A stretch of DNA of 64,000 nt, taken from Sarcomyxa edulis (lineage: Eukaryota > Basidiomycota > Agaricomycetes > Agaricales > Mycenaceae). Positions 23,822 to 34,671 of this stretch are shown here, piece by piece. Made by a program: the position numbers and the translations under genes. The notes under the pieces are model-generated. The model saw only the letters and a program-made list of their open reading frames with translations, was not told the origin of the DNA and did not search any database. Positions within the stretch are counted from its first letter, which is position 1, and the number at the start of each line of letters is the position of its first letter. The stretch lies in assembly GCA_009761415.1 (NCBI GenBank), contig QUOL01000004.1, positions 1,302,001 to 1,366,000 on the forward strand, given 5' to 3'.

Positions 23822-24422
23822 CGACACGAAAGCAGAAAAACGAAGTCAGCTACTAGCAGAAAGGCAAGTCCAGTCTCTCATGTGGTCATCCTCCGTCTGA
23901 TGGCGACGATAAGGTGGCTGACTCTATCGTTCCTTCGGCCAGCATGTCGTTAACGGCTATGGGTGACATGAGGGCCAGAAACAACGCGGCGAACAGCTGG
24001 CTTTGAGCTGGTGACTCTGTCGCGTGGCCTCAAATTGGCCCTCAAAGTATGGGCCTCACGTAAATCGTTCTTCCACCTTTATGTTACTTTTGTGAGCTTC
24101 TACACGCTGGAATCTGCAGGTTTCAGCGAGGTATTTTGCGCTATAAAGCTGCTAAAAGACCGACGGTTTCATCCTGAAACCCCCGGGTCCTAGATCTGGT
24201 CAACCTCCGGCGGTTAATACAGTTGCTAGGAGTGGTCGGGATACTCATCGATTATCCATCCTTGGATTATTCCGTTGTGGTTTCTTCCATTTCTCCGCGA
24301 TACCTATTTCTTGCGGTCCTTTTTGGCTCCGTTAACGACTCTTACGACTAGTGCTAGCGCTATCCCCTCCAGCTCGGGCCCTTTATTACGAATAACGACA
24401 CTGACGACGATATACTCCATCC
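23822..24422. other. Bidirectional promoter region
   Basis: About 600 bases between two divergent disordered-protein genes. The 130 bases before 24423 are pyrimidine-rich. No gene is seen. Confidence 0.5.
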
Positions 24423-26103
24423 ATGAGTTCCTCTTCAGGTATGACTGAATCCTCTCCGCGAATATTGCGCAGGGAATGGAAGAGATACAAACCGGTATGT
24501 ACGCTCCAATTTATATTATCGATGCCATCTTGATAGAGCATTGTACAATCTAGCATCTCCCCAGATCCACTTCCCTACCTTCCCTCCAGCTTTTACCGCG
24601 CAATAGACCATTATTTACCTGTCAGCGATGTGGGTTCTCCAATACCCTGATTCCGATATGTCTATGGTGTGCATGGACCTCGGAGCCCGCTAAGACGGAT
24701 TTCGAAAGGTCGACGCCTCGGATCACTCGGCGAGCTAGCGCACCTACACAGGTTTCCTGGCGCGAATCTTCTACTAGACAATCGGGAGCATCCTCTCCCC
24801 CAGCAGCTCATCATTCAAGTATCACAACTCGTGCTAGGAACATCGCTGGAGTCAATCTCCCTATCTCACTGCATAAACTTGAAACGAAGCGGGTCGCCGA
24901 TGATTCCCGAAACTCTACGTCCGGTCCACATCAAGATCATAGACTGGGAGGCAGCCATGCCGACATATACTTGGGGCAAGGAACCCAGCCCAGTGATGGC
25001 CATACCGACCAAGTCGTCACAGCAACAACCTATGTGCGTACATTCCATGTCGTTGTTTCGACCGACGTATTTAACTTCCCGCAATCATATTCCTTTGGTA
25101 GACCGTCCCCTTACCCAACGTTCAGGCCCAATCTCGGTCGAGGTCCCCAGTGGGCACTCGCAACATCACTATCGAGTCGAGCACCAGAATACGATCCCGC
25201 CATCGACGTCAAATCTCACCCGTTATCATGAATTTCGACCATCAATCACCTCCATCTTCCCCTGGCGTGGATCGCCCTCATGATGTCAATACGAAGTCCA
25301 TAATGAAACTTTCCTCTACGAAATCTTTACGTTCAGTCTCTTCACACATTATCGTCGACCTCACTAATGATACTGCACGAGTCGCAATGCACCATACCAG
25401 TTCATCTCCTATTCTCGGCCCTCCTGGGCAGCAACGAACCCTGAGACGAAAGAAAGGACTTCAGGCTCTGAAGGAAAAGATCTCATCCACCTCTATGCGT
25501 TCTCCAACTCGTGCATCTGCACCTCCTTGCCCTTCACCGCATCGCAACAGCGAGGAAGCCATATTCGTTCCACAACGTCCCCAATCATGCTTTACTTCCC
25601 TCAGTCCTCCTCCTCAATCTTCAGTAACTTTTGATAATAATACTGTACGTCTCGGACATCCCAGTCGTCCTTACTATACAGCCATACGCAAGAATATGTC
25701 CCCGGCTTCAATCCATTCTTCCGGCTCACGTCCAACTTCACCGCATACTTCGTTTCTATCACGCGCATCGTCTCCGGCGCCATCATCTAGTCTTCTCACT
25801 CCAACATCCTTCCTCGACATCCCGCTCGACGACACCGACAACCTCCCTCTGTCATTCACCTTGACACCCCCACCCTCCGGACGCTTTAGTCATCGCCAAT
25901 CCCATTCACTTCCCTCTTTCGCCTTCGCGGCTCATAAATCTGGATTTTCCGTAAGTGGCGAAACAGAGATGAGGATGACGCTGGCCATGGAGGGTAGCAC
26001 TGACGGAGGTTACAAGTTTCGGGATAACGGGAAGAAGACCTTGAAAGGCCACGTCAAGAAGATGAGCAAGGAATTGAAGGATCTTATATTCAGGAGGAAT
26101 TGA
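24423..26103 (+). CDS. Unknown protein with N-terminal CxxC...CxxC motif
   Basis: Exons 24423-24494, 24554-25033 and 25102-26103 give 517 residues, with both junctions in phase 0. After about 45 residues comes FTCQRCGFSNTLIPICLWCAW. Its paired cysteines (CxxC and CxxC spaced by about 11) look like a small zinc-binding knuckle. RRASAP follows, then a long Ser/Thr/Pro-rich disordered region. The last 30 residues are strongly basic (KKTLKGHVKKMSKELKDLIFRRN). Similar fungal proteins exist, but I know no function. The first intron's acceptor was chosen because it alone keeps the cysteine motif in frame. Confidence 0.7.
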
Positions 26104-26321
26104 TCTCGAAGGCGCGTCTCCGCTCTTATACCCTGTGCATAATGTACAGGTAGATATCGACACTGTATATCCACGTCACCACCTCATCTGCCAGTATGGC
26201 GATGGGAGTTGCTGTTTTTTACTAATATTGAATGTCCCTCATGTCTGTCTAGTTTTCCAATAGTTACTTCATATATGTTCACGAATTATAATACTTATCG
26301 GTACCGTCTCTGTAGTTTCCT

Positions 26322-27784
26322 CTATCGTGCTGTGACAAAATCTACGACTAGTTTTTTGAACTCGTTAGGCCTAAAGCAGACGTTGGTAAGTTGGTAAGTT
26401 TGACGAAGACAACAGAATCTAGTCGACTCACTTTTCAGCATGGACTGTATTGTCGTCAAAGAACAGGTCAGTATATTTTCGAAGGGCGATAAACGCAGGA
26501 AGTCTCACCCCAATGGTCAGTGTCCAATTCTTCGAGGACCATATTCGGGAAGAACTCTTTCGCAATTGGGATGTTGTGACGATTTATGTATCTGTGTATA
26601 CCGGTCAGTGGTGTTCCAAGCGATTTCAACGCGACGCAATCACATACCGGCTCTTAGAACCCTTGATAAACAAGCACCTTCCATCGAAGGTTTTTTCGCC
26701 GGGCTCATAAGGGAATTTCCCAATTGTAGGTATCGCGTCAGAGAGGATGTCGAGGGGAATGCGGAAATGACCGGGGGTCTGAGTGTGGTCGTGACTATGT
26801 CCATGGACAGGGGAAGCCGGGACAAAGTTCGTCAGTAGGAAAGCACGGATACCTGGATCCTTAGAGAAACTATCAATAAATGAATGAATGGGATAGTTGG
26901 GAAAATGAGTGTTATTCACCTTCTCGTATTTGGAAAGGATATCCTGCGCTTCTTTACGAGTAGACACCTCGGAGTCTCGAATCTCTATCATTCCTTCGAT
27001 ATACGATTTGAACTCTGGTGATAAGAATCCATTGTTCGGGGCGACATCATCGATGATGAGACGAGATATTGGGATTCGCTGAGAAAGAGCGGCAGTCATG
27101 GCGACTTTCCCTCCCCTGATGATACTCCATTAACGTGTACTCAAAGACCAGGTCATCAACATACTTGCATGGAATGGCCAAGGAGGGAGATGTTGGTTAA
27201 AAAACGGGTATTGCAAAAGTGGATCACATCTTCTGCCATAGTGGTATAGGTCATTGGAAGTGCATGAGGGGATGAACCGTGATTTCGGAGATCCTGAATG
27301 ACTTTTGAGAACGACAAGGCAACAGAATTCCATGTGTGCGCTTACTAGTGTGTATATTGGTCTCTTCAAGTCGCGAGAAAAGGCTTTCGAAAGTGACAGC
27401 CAATTCCTCTTGGATCCACTGACGACAAACTGATAAGTCGGATGTCAAATAAGCATTGATATACTGAACAGCAGCACATACAACAATCCATGGAGAATGA
27501 CTAGCGGTTTGTCTGTTGAATTTCCATCTGGTGGGGTCAGAAGGTCATATTCAAGCTCAACGACGGGCTTGTTTGTCGACGCCCGACTTGACGTTGATCT
27601 CGAGAATAGGTCTGATGAATGAGTCGGACAGAGAATCAGTTTTCGAAGGGCCAGGTAGGTATAAGTATTTTGCCACGGACGAACGTAGACTTCGAGATAT
27701 ATGGAAGGCTGCAGATGAGTTCGACGACTTTGACAGCGAATGATGGGTGAATCTGTGTGCCAACCCAAGGGAGGATAGAGTCAT
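26322..27784 (-). CDS. ABHD11/Imo32-like mitochondrial alpha/beta hydrolase
   Basis: Minus strand, about nine exons. Family landmarks in order are KPLVILHGLFGSKRNW (oxyanion region), RPIYTLDLRNHG, SLLGHSMGGKVAM (nucleophile Ser), LIIDDVAPNN and the C-terminal DTDHWVHAEKPNEF (catalytic His). The Ser-Asp-His triad is therefore present. The family includes yeast Imo32 and human ABHD11, mitochondrial serine hydrolases. The N-terminus, rich in Arg, Ser and His (MTLSSLGLAHRFTHHSLSK), fits a mitochondrial presequence, though the first intron is inferred from phase alone. The intron inside the nucleophile elbow (27116-27168) has a GC donor. The gene diverges from the FMN-binding gene with 236 bases between starts. 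Confidence 0.9.
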
Positions 27785-28020
27785 GTCGCGATCGTCGTTG
27801 TGGTCGTCGTTAGAGGCTTTCCGAGCCAATTCCGACCGACCAAGAGAATCTCAAGTTCCGGGAATGTCTATTTATAAATTATAGAGAGACAAATGTATTT
27901 CTGGAGATTGGCTGCCTCTAACATTGGCCTGACTCACCTTCAGCAAGCTCCAGCATCGGTACAAGTACTTACTGAACGGGTCCACGTTGAGACTCCTAGT
28001 ATACTATCCATAAATCCACT

Positions 28021-28761
28021 ATGTACCTTCGTGAAATTCACGCTGAACACGACATACCCACCCTCCGGAAATTTATACGCGAAAATCCCCTTGGAATATT
28101 CACCACAGCTATCGAGTCTGCCCTATATCCATTCATCCAATCCAGTCACATCCCTTGGATCCTCGACGTAGAGAACAATGACAGTACGACAGAACTCGGC
28201 ACTCTTCGCGGACACATGGCACGTGCCAATCCCCAGACCAAAGCCATCATCGACAGCCTCAAATCCGATGGATCTCCGACATCGAATCAGCTAGAAAAAG
28301 ACGTTATGATCCTCTTTAATAGCCCAGTCCACCACTACGTTACCCCAAAATTTTACAAGGAGACGAAACCCACAACCGCGAAGGTCGTACCAACCTGGGA
28401 CTACGCCGCCGTACAAGTGTACGGCAAAGCGACCGTCTATCTTGATAGCACTGCCGATACGTTCCTCGCGAAACAAATCTCAGACCTGTCGCAATATTCG
28501 GAAACGCATATCATGAAGCATGAAAGTCCGTGGCAGGTTGAGGATGCACCCGTGAAGTACGTGGAATTGCTGAAGAAGGCGATCATCGGCATCGAGGTGA
28601 AGATTACTGATATGGGCGGAAAGTGGAAGATGAGTCAGGAGTTGAAGGAAGGCGATAGGCAGGGCGTTATCGAGGGTTTCGAGGAAATGGGATCAGAAGA
28701 GGGAAAGAAGTTGGCGGAGACGATCAAGGCAAGAGCGGTGGTGGCGTCAAGTACGATTTGA
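28021..28761 (+). CDS. PaiB-like FMN-binding protein
   Basis: A single exon of 246 residues. The start MYLREIHAEHDIPTLRKFI and the following PLGIFTTAI are typical of the PaiB/'FMN-binding negative transcriptional regulator' family, which adopts an FMN-binding split-barrel fold. PWILDVE, LRGHMARANPQ and WDYAAVQVYGKATVY are further family-like segments. In bacteria PaiB proteins affect sporulation and protease genes. Fungal members are common but uncharacterised, so a regulatory role should not be assumed; a flavin-dependent cytosolic activity is as likely. The C-terminus is Lys/Glu-rich helical. No introns are seen, unlike most neighbours. Confidence 0.88.
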   Translation: MYLREIHAEHDIPTLRKFIRENPLGIFTTAIESALYPFIQSSHIPWILDVENNDSTTELGTLRGHMARANPQTKAIIDSLKSDGSPTSNQLEKDVMILFNSPVHHYVTPKFYKETKPTTAKVVPTWDYAAVQVYGKATVYLDSTADTFLAKQISDLSQYSETHIMKHESPWQVEDAPVKYVELLKKAIIGIEVKITDMGGKWKMSQELKEGDRQGVIEGFEEMGSEEGKKLAETIKARAVVASSTI

Positions 28762-28926
28762 GGAGTGGTTCCGACTCTGGCACGACTCCAGCAGCTAAGT
28801 CATGAATCATTATACCCTTGTTACCTTTCGTGGGAGTCAGTTCCACTTGTGCATCCATGCGACAGGTCATTATCGTGTATATTGATTCATGCAGGAGGAG
28901 AGATCTAGACTCCGGCGAACATATCA

Positions 28927-30309
28927 TTATAACACAAACGGAATTATAGCCCACCTCCTCGGATACGCCTTCCCAAACTCCTTTTTGTAGTTGTTGTGTT
29001 TCTTGACTGCCCAGAGAATCATTTGACCTATCGCGATGACGGTAAACAGCCATGCTAAGAGGATGAAAGCATCAGTACGGTGCGATAATACGAGGTTTGA
29101 GGGTACACTTACCAGCCCAACTCCCTGTCACCGCGCTGAGGATGACCCAAGCGAGAGACTCGAAGAAATAATTAGGCACCGATAAGTAAGTGAACCCATA
29201 TCCGTATGGGATAGCGCGTTGGTGCGTGCCAGTCGGACGGAGAGAACGGAGTGTCAAGTGTGTCCAAAGGTTGGATAATTCAGCAAACTTGCCATGGAAG
29301 AACGAATTCAGTGAGAGTGCAGAGTCGAACGAATACGGGAGATACTTACGAGACAGAGCGCAGCACCGGCCCAGATGAACCTTGGGTCACCACGGAGAGT
29401 ACCATACAGCGATTTGGCAGAGTAAGCTGGGCGGTAAGCGTCGTATGCAAGAGCTAGGCCTGTGCAAGACGTTCACATGGTGTAATAGATATACATATTG
29501 AGAAACTTTACCACTGAGTAGATGATAATGCGCTGAGCTACAACAGATGTCAGACGAGTGGACGGGACTATAGAGGGATGTACAGACTTCTTGAATATGT
29601 TCCTAGCCGGCATTGTGGCATGCGAGAACCGGTGGACACTAGATAAGCACATCTCCACTTGAGAACAGGAAGAATGAGGGAAAATCCACTATAGACTGAC
29701 AACATGGTTTCTATCTCTCGTTTCAGAAAATGGAGCATCACAAATGCGTAGACAAACCTAGGTTGCGAGCCTATCAACACGCTCTTTGAGAAGGAGACGA
29801 GCTAGGATGACGCACTTCTGTAACATGCTATGCTCGACAGCAACTCCATAAAACAAGGTCGGAAAGTGATATAGTAGTGGGTGGACGATTAGAGGCCCTG
29901 ACTTGATTCCACGAGCGTCAGTGGAAGTTTTTGGACTGAAAGAAAGGCGTCCCCATACATATTCAACGATGAACACCGTCTGCCAGCTGATCTGAGGACC
30001 GAGGTCCTTGACGGACAACTCTGTCCCGTTCGCGACAATATCGTCAAGTCGGATATCATCAGCTAGGAGCTTTCTGTCGCCTTTTATAGTGATTTTTTGA
30101 CGCGACGAATAGAACTGTGAACGTTGGTCAGTCAAATTGCATGGGATGGGTTGTTGAGAAGAAAAGCTTGCTTTGGGGTATCTAGCAGCAATGGCCGACT
30201 TGACGGAGGCTATCGTTGGGTCTGCTTCATGGATATCAAGGGATAAAGGAAATCCTCGAGCAAAAGAAGGAGGTTTTCCGACTGCAGAGACGGTGACAGA
30301 GATGGCCAT
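28927..30309 (-). CDS. TSC13: Very-long-chain enoyl-CoA reductase
   Basis: Eight exons give 327 residues. This ER membrane enzyme reduces trans-2-enoyl-CoA in the last step of very-long-chain fatty acid elongation, feeding sphingolipids. The N-terminal ubiquitin-like region contains ARYPKFYSSRQKITIKGDRK. The steroid 5-alpha-reductase-like C-terminal domain shows VEHSMLQKFVYAFVMLHF, then KREIETMFVHRFSHATMP, then NIFKNSAHYHLLSG and a KEFGKAYPRRW ending. Several hydrophobic spans are present. Intron 30115-30171 uses a GC donor, is exactly 57 nt and has no in-frame stop. Retention would insert 19 residues into the ubiquitin-like part; family comparison supports removal. Confidence 0.94.
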
Positions 30310-30612
30310 TTTCAAACTTGGCTTCGAAGATGGTGGGTGCCAAAAACAGACGCGACTTTTCATGGCGAAGTCCCGGCCACAACTCTGCTTCCTCTTCTCG
30401 TCATTGCAGCCATCCGCTCTATTTTCCAGCTCGAGGTCTCAGAAGGGGGATCATCTTAGAACTCCTAAAGATACACCAGATACACCAGACTGGTCATTGA
30501 CTACATGACTAGCCAGGCTGACCCAGGATGATAATCCCGAAGTCAGCCTCCACGATCTCATTCGCTCGGAAGGATCAAACTCTCTGAAGCCCGTCATTTT
30601 CAGTGTACCACT
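30310..30612. promoter_or_regulatory. Bidirectional promoter region
   Basis: About 300 bases between the divergent TSC13 and secreted-protein genes. It must hold both promoters. A direct repeat of ACACCAGA (near 30470-30490) is visible, but no known element is. Confidence 0.4.
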
Positions 30613-31438
30613 ATGTTTCTCATCTTGGTGTCTCTATTGTCGTTTTTCGTTCTATTTGCCACAGCTTCACCGTCTGGACTTGATACACTAGAATCGAGAG
30701 CAGCTGCAGATAATATCGTCGATGTCAGTAATACGAACAAGTTCTGGTGAGTATACATGCTACCTCAGCTGAGGTATCGATTTGACAGATCTGTATATTC
30801 AGCCTGATAATGCCTCGCCAGCCGCACACCAACATTGGAGATAGCGAATACCCTGGCGGCGAACAAACATATTGTTCCTCCGCCGGCCATTACTCTTCGC
30901 AACAGGGGCAACTTCCTGCTGACTTTTGGAGTAATGTCGCATTTGAATCTGGGAAAGGCACGAATGGGAGTCGTTATGCACAACGTGAGTCCTGACGCGC
31001 TGAAGTCCTTGCTCGACTGGCCCTAAATCTTTCACCCTATACCACTAGTCACCGGCTGCATCCGCCCAACTCAGGTCACGAGTCTCAATCCTGATGATGA
31101 TGGAGGTCAATACGATTCTAGCGGTGGCCGAGACGGGAAAGGAAACCCCATTGGCAGCGTCTGCCTCGGGTACGTTAATACTTTTCACTCGACCTGTCTC
31201 TAAAGTCATGGATACAACCATATTTTAGTTACAATCACTACGTGGAGCTTGTCGAACCGTCTAGTTCACGCGCTTGCATCAGGTGCTGTGACGATCCAAC
31301 AGACTGTCCTGTGAAGAAAGGCGAGTTCTTGTCCTCTGCAGTAGCATCTGCATTCTGCTGATAAACCCTCACCTGACGCGTTTAGACACCCAAGGGTGCC
31401 CAGGCGTCATTCCAGGTAATTATTTCGATTGCGATTAG
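30613..31438 (+). CDS. Secreted 'macrofage activating glycoprotein'-type protein
   Basis: Exons 30613-30746, 30803-30984, 31049-31169, 31229-31320 and 31386-31438 give 193 residues. A clear signal peptide (MFLILVSLLSFFVLFATAS) is followed by IMPRQPHTNIGDSEYPGG. Next come a cysteine-containing body with DDDGGQYDSSGG and CLGYNHYVELVEPSS, then CIRCCDDPTDCPVKK and the end CPGVIPGNYFDCD. This pattern is common in agaricomycete secreted proteins annotated after a mushroom macrophage-activating glycoprotein. Its natural role is unknown; it is likely disulphide-bonded and extracellular. The fourth intron (31321-31385) needs a GC donor to keep frame. Confidence 0.88.
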
Positions 31439-32013
31439 GTAGATCGCACCATTCAATCCACCAAATTTTTCTACGAGCTTCGAGGGCAGCTGTACCAAAA
31501 AAAATGCGTCACGAGTGGTGCCCGTAAGTACTCGGCAAAGGACTCGGCAAAAACTATCTATCGAGTCTTATTTGGGCTCCAGCGACTTGCTCTTTGCGAC
31601 GCGACCACGTGACTGTGACAGAACTGTTTCCAAATGGTGTGGGTCGCATCTTAGCTCTGGTATACCCATAACGTTCCCCAAGCTTCAGGCTTGTGTCTAT
31701 GTAGCCGTCCAATACTCATCGGATACCCAGGCACGAATGATCGCTTTTCTGGAGGCTCGTGTGAAGCAGCGTCGGACATGGACTGCCCTCACAGTTTCTC
31801 CTGAGCGTCACTCCCTCCTCCGGACCCCTCGTGTAAATTAGGAGCAATTCTGAGACCAAAAAGGAGAAATAGTTTCACATTTTCTCCTCTTCTCATCTTA
31901 GGAGAAATCTCGGCATACTCCGGACGAGGTATATAAGGCTTGCTATCAGAGTTGAGCCCTTCCCCACCTACTTCTCAGACAGACAAACAAACATCAAAAC
32001 AACATACCCCTAC
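31439..32013. promoter_or_regulatory. Upstream region of F-box-like gene with TATA box and GGAGAAAT repeats
   Basis: TATATAA lies at about 31929-31936, some 100 bases before the chosen start. Just upstream GGAGAAAT occurs at 31863-31870 and 31901-31908, and its reverse complement at 31879-31887, so the first pair forms an inverted repeat. The leader is A/C-rich (ACAAACAAACATC). No gene is seen. Confidence 0.5.
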
Positions 32014-32037
32014 ATGCATATACCACAATCCATCATC

Positions 32038-32694
32038 ATGGCTCCTTCTACCCTTACTATTGACGACAACCACTATCCTTGGCTCCCTTCCGAGATAATC
32101 TCAAAGATTCTCGAAGAACTCTGGGGGTCTTCTCTGTCCAATAACGATCGGATCACCCTTATGATCTCCTCTCTCCTTGTTAACAAGACTTGGAGTGACA
32201 TCTACACTCGCATTTCATCCGAGCGTGTTCATATACCATGCGACTCCTATCACCGTCATTATATCCGAGTTCTATCCTCAGGCTCATCTGCCTCCGCATA
32301 CGCTTCCTCTCGTTGCCAATCCTTGTCGTTTCGTCTCGAAACGCCGCAACGCATGCCCACAACTCATGAGGCTATTGCCAAGCACCCACCATTTTCAAGA
32401 ATGATGAACGAACTCCTCTACTCTGATAAATTCACCCTCCCCAGTCTGCGTCAGATCAGCATGGAATATGTCCATGGTTCTTTTGAGGATCTTCTTCAGA
32501 AATGGCGCGTATTTGATTTTCCTAATCAGGTGCAATTGAACGTCAGATATATATCTCCTGTCATGCCCCATCCCTCGAACAAGGTCTTCTGGGTTCCTAT
32601 GGACAATGGGACCGACAAGACTGTCATATACCCGGACAGACAGATCTATTTCCCCCCTTTGATGAATGTCACCATATGCACCGTTTACAATTGA
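32038..32694 (+). CDS. F-box-like domain protein, short
   Basis: Single exon, 218 residues from this ATG (CATCATGGCT context). An ATG 24 bases upstream is in frame but in weaker context. The N-terminus WLPSEIISKILEELWGSS, then LMISSLLVNKTWSDIYTRI, has the leucine/tryptophan spacing of F-box motifs that dock substrate receptors onto SCF ubiquitin ligases. The rest matches nothing I know. It is short for an agaricomycete F-box protein, and the following 300 bases hold more pyrimidine-rich open frame. A missed downstream exon or a truncation is therefore possible. Confidence 0.65.
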   Translation: MAPSTLTIDDNHYPWLPSEIISKILEELWGSSLSNNDRITLMISSLLVNKTWSDIYTRISSERVHIPCDSYHRHYIRVLSSGSSASAYASSRCQSLSFRLETPQRMPTTHEAIAKHPPFSRMMNELLYSDKFTLPSLRQISMEYVHGSFEDLLQKWRVFDFPNQVQLNVRYISPVMPHPSNKVFWVPMDNGTDKTVIYPDRQIYFPPLMNVTICTVYN

Positions 32695-33013
32695 ACGAGA
32701 TTGCGCGGTGGATAATCTTCTGCAAGGAATTTGGTCCTCTGTCTCTATTTTTTGTCGTCATTTCTTTGTTTTGTTCAGGACGCTTTCGACTCTCGTTTGT
32801 CGCCTCAAAGATCAATTCAATATCTACGTCCCATGTTTGCTTGTCTGTTCATTTCTTGTTCCTTAGGCAGGGTATACTCCATGGGTCTGATGATGCTTGC
32901 ATTTCTGTTTTCGTTACATCCTATAGGCTTTAGCTTGCTACTTGTCTTTACACCAAATACAATTTTCCTTGATGCGTAAAACATATTCCGCAGTCACTGT
33001 ATCGTCCTAGTCA
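32695..33013. other. Region between convergent genes
   Basis: About 320 bases between the F-box-like gene and ARV1, thymine-rich on the plus strand. Overlapping short open frames up to about 32979 have no recognisable features. Confidence 0.45.
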
Positions 33014-34430
33014 TCATGGTATACTGTATGCCAGCCACGCTGCTCCCGTGCTTTCGTCACCTCCCACCCATCCACTAACCAAGCTCGCCATTGCAGTTTT
33101 GACCGCCCACCCAGTGACGATGATGACTGTGGTCACGATGGGGTGAGAATCAAGTATCACTAGACGGAGACGAGGTCAGTATCGAAATATATATTTAGAA
33201 CTGAGCTTACCTCGAAGCCCAAAGCCAGCAGACATGCCACCAAGAACGTTTCGAACGACCCACTCCCGATCGAGTTTATCATCGTCAAACATCTGAAACG
33301 CCCTCACGGTATATATATTACTGGTAAAGTTCCAGGATCCAAATGGCTCATTTGTCGCGTGAGAGGAGGATGCGGGACGCCATATCGATAGAAGGAACAA
33401 CAGAAAGAGCTTGGTTAGAGATGAATAAAAAAGAGTGAGTGGTATGAGTGAGAACCTGACAGAGGAAGAAGACAGTTAGCTATGTGTTACAAGATTGTTG
33501 AACAGAACAGACCGAAATTGCTGGCGTATCCCGGAGATTGGAGATGAAATCTTAATCCGTCTCCGAGCTCGAACGACATCCATAAATCTGAACACAGCAT
33601 AGCAAGATATCATGATTCCGCAGTGGAATGCAATTGTTTCTGTATTCATTTGATATACGTGCTGATCAGACTGGCGAGGAACTGACGAAGAGGGAGAGAC
33701 ATACCGATGAAGCATCCGACAAGAATCCGAAAGAACGCTATACTTGTCTCTTTCGTCCATGGAGTGACCTCCATGGGCTGATTTGGACCTAGATATGTCA
33801 TCTTCGAGGCTAAATCAAGAGGGCGAGTTCAGGACAATGACTGACTTAAGTGTGTCCATCTGATGACTAGCCGCAAGTATCATTGAGCGATTTTACCAAG
33901 TGTACGAAGGAAAGTGGGACATACACGCATCTACCAATACCAACGGTCCACCCTGGCGGACGATTGTAAGCCATCTCAACTGTTTGTTCACAATCAATCC
34001 GGAGCGTCTAGCTGCAGGTTACTACATGTTGAATGGTCCACACTCACTCTTTCCGCTTTGTTTTCTTTATCCAATTTCACCTTGACATCCGTCTTGACAT
34101 CGGTAGCTGCAGCACCAGCATTATTAGATGCCATCCTGGGCTCCGCCCCTCGGTTATACAGCAGGTGTCGATATACGCCTCTCTTTAGCAGTATCAAGTC
34201 CAGCAGCAGCGTGAGCGAGTCGTGTTCAACATAGGGATCTACGAATTCCTGGCAGGTCGTCTGAGAGGTGACATAGTGACAAAAAGAACGGCCGTAGGTT
34301 TCAGAAGTTCAGACGAAGGGCTCAAAATAAATATGCTACGAACACATTGTTCTAGCCTGAGGTTGTACGCAGTTTGGTAGATCGTATAGAGGTATGGGGC
34401 TGGAGCGGTACAGGATGTACAAATCGGCAT
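33014..34430 (-). CDS. ARV1: ARV1-family lipid homeostasis protein
   Basis: Exons 34430-34344, 34260-34048, 33979-33925, 33809-33705, 33639-33513, 33455-33211 and 33159-33014 give 325 residues, all in phase. The N-terminal zinc ribbon is complete: MPICTSC at the start and EQCTTC after the first intron (four cysteines, CxxC..CxxC). The Arv1 hallmark VDPYVEHDSLTLLLDLILL follows, then KRGVYRHLLYN. Later segments are hydrophobic (HCGIMISCYAVFRF, then LTLFYSSLTKLFLLFLLS, then a helix near VTTVIIVTGWAVK), matching multispanning ER proteins. ARV1 supports sterol trafficking and GPI or sphingolipid synthesis in yeast. TSC13 lies 2.7 kb away, also an ER lipid gene, which may be coincidence. Confidence 0.93.
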
Positions 34431-34671
34431 CAGATTGCGAAACTGTCGTCGTGAAATTTTTGAAAAGACAAGTTCGTTCTTCAGGGATGTCGCGGATGGT
34501 TGTTTAGCTGGAACATTGGTCCCAAACAACAAAGGCCCCGATGTTCTGGTAGTGCTTCAAGATGCTTATGGTCGATATACAGAAGAACCCGGTCGATGGC
34601 TCAAGCCTTAAACCGTAAGGTTTCGAAAAAGTCGTTAGATTAAATACTGAATGTTAGATGCTATCCCAGAG

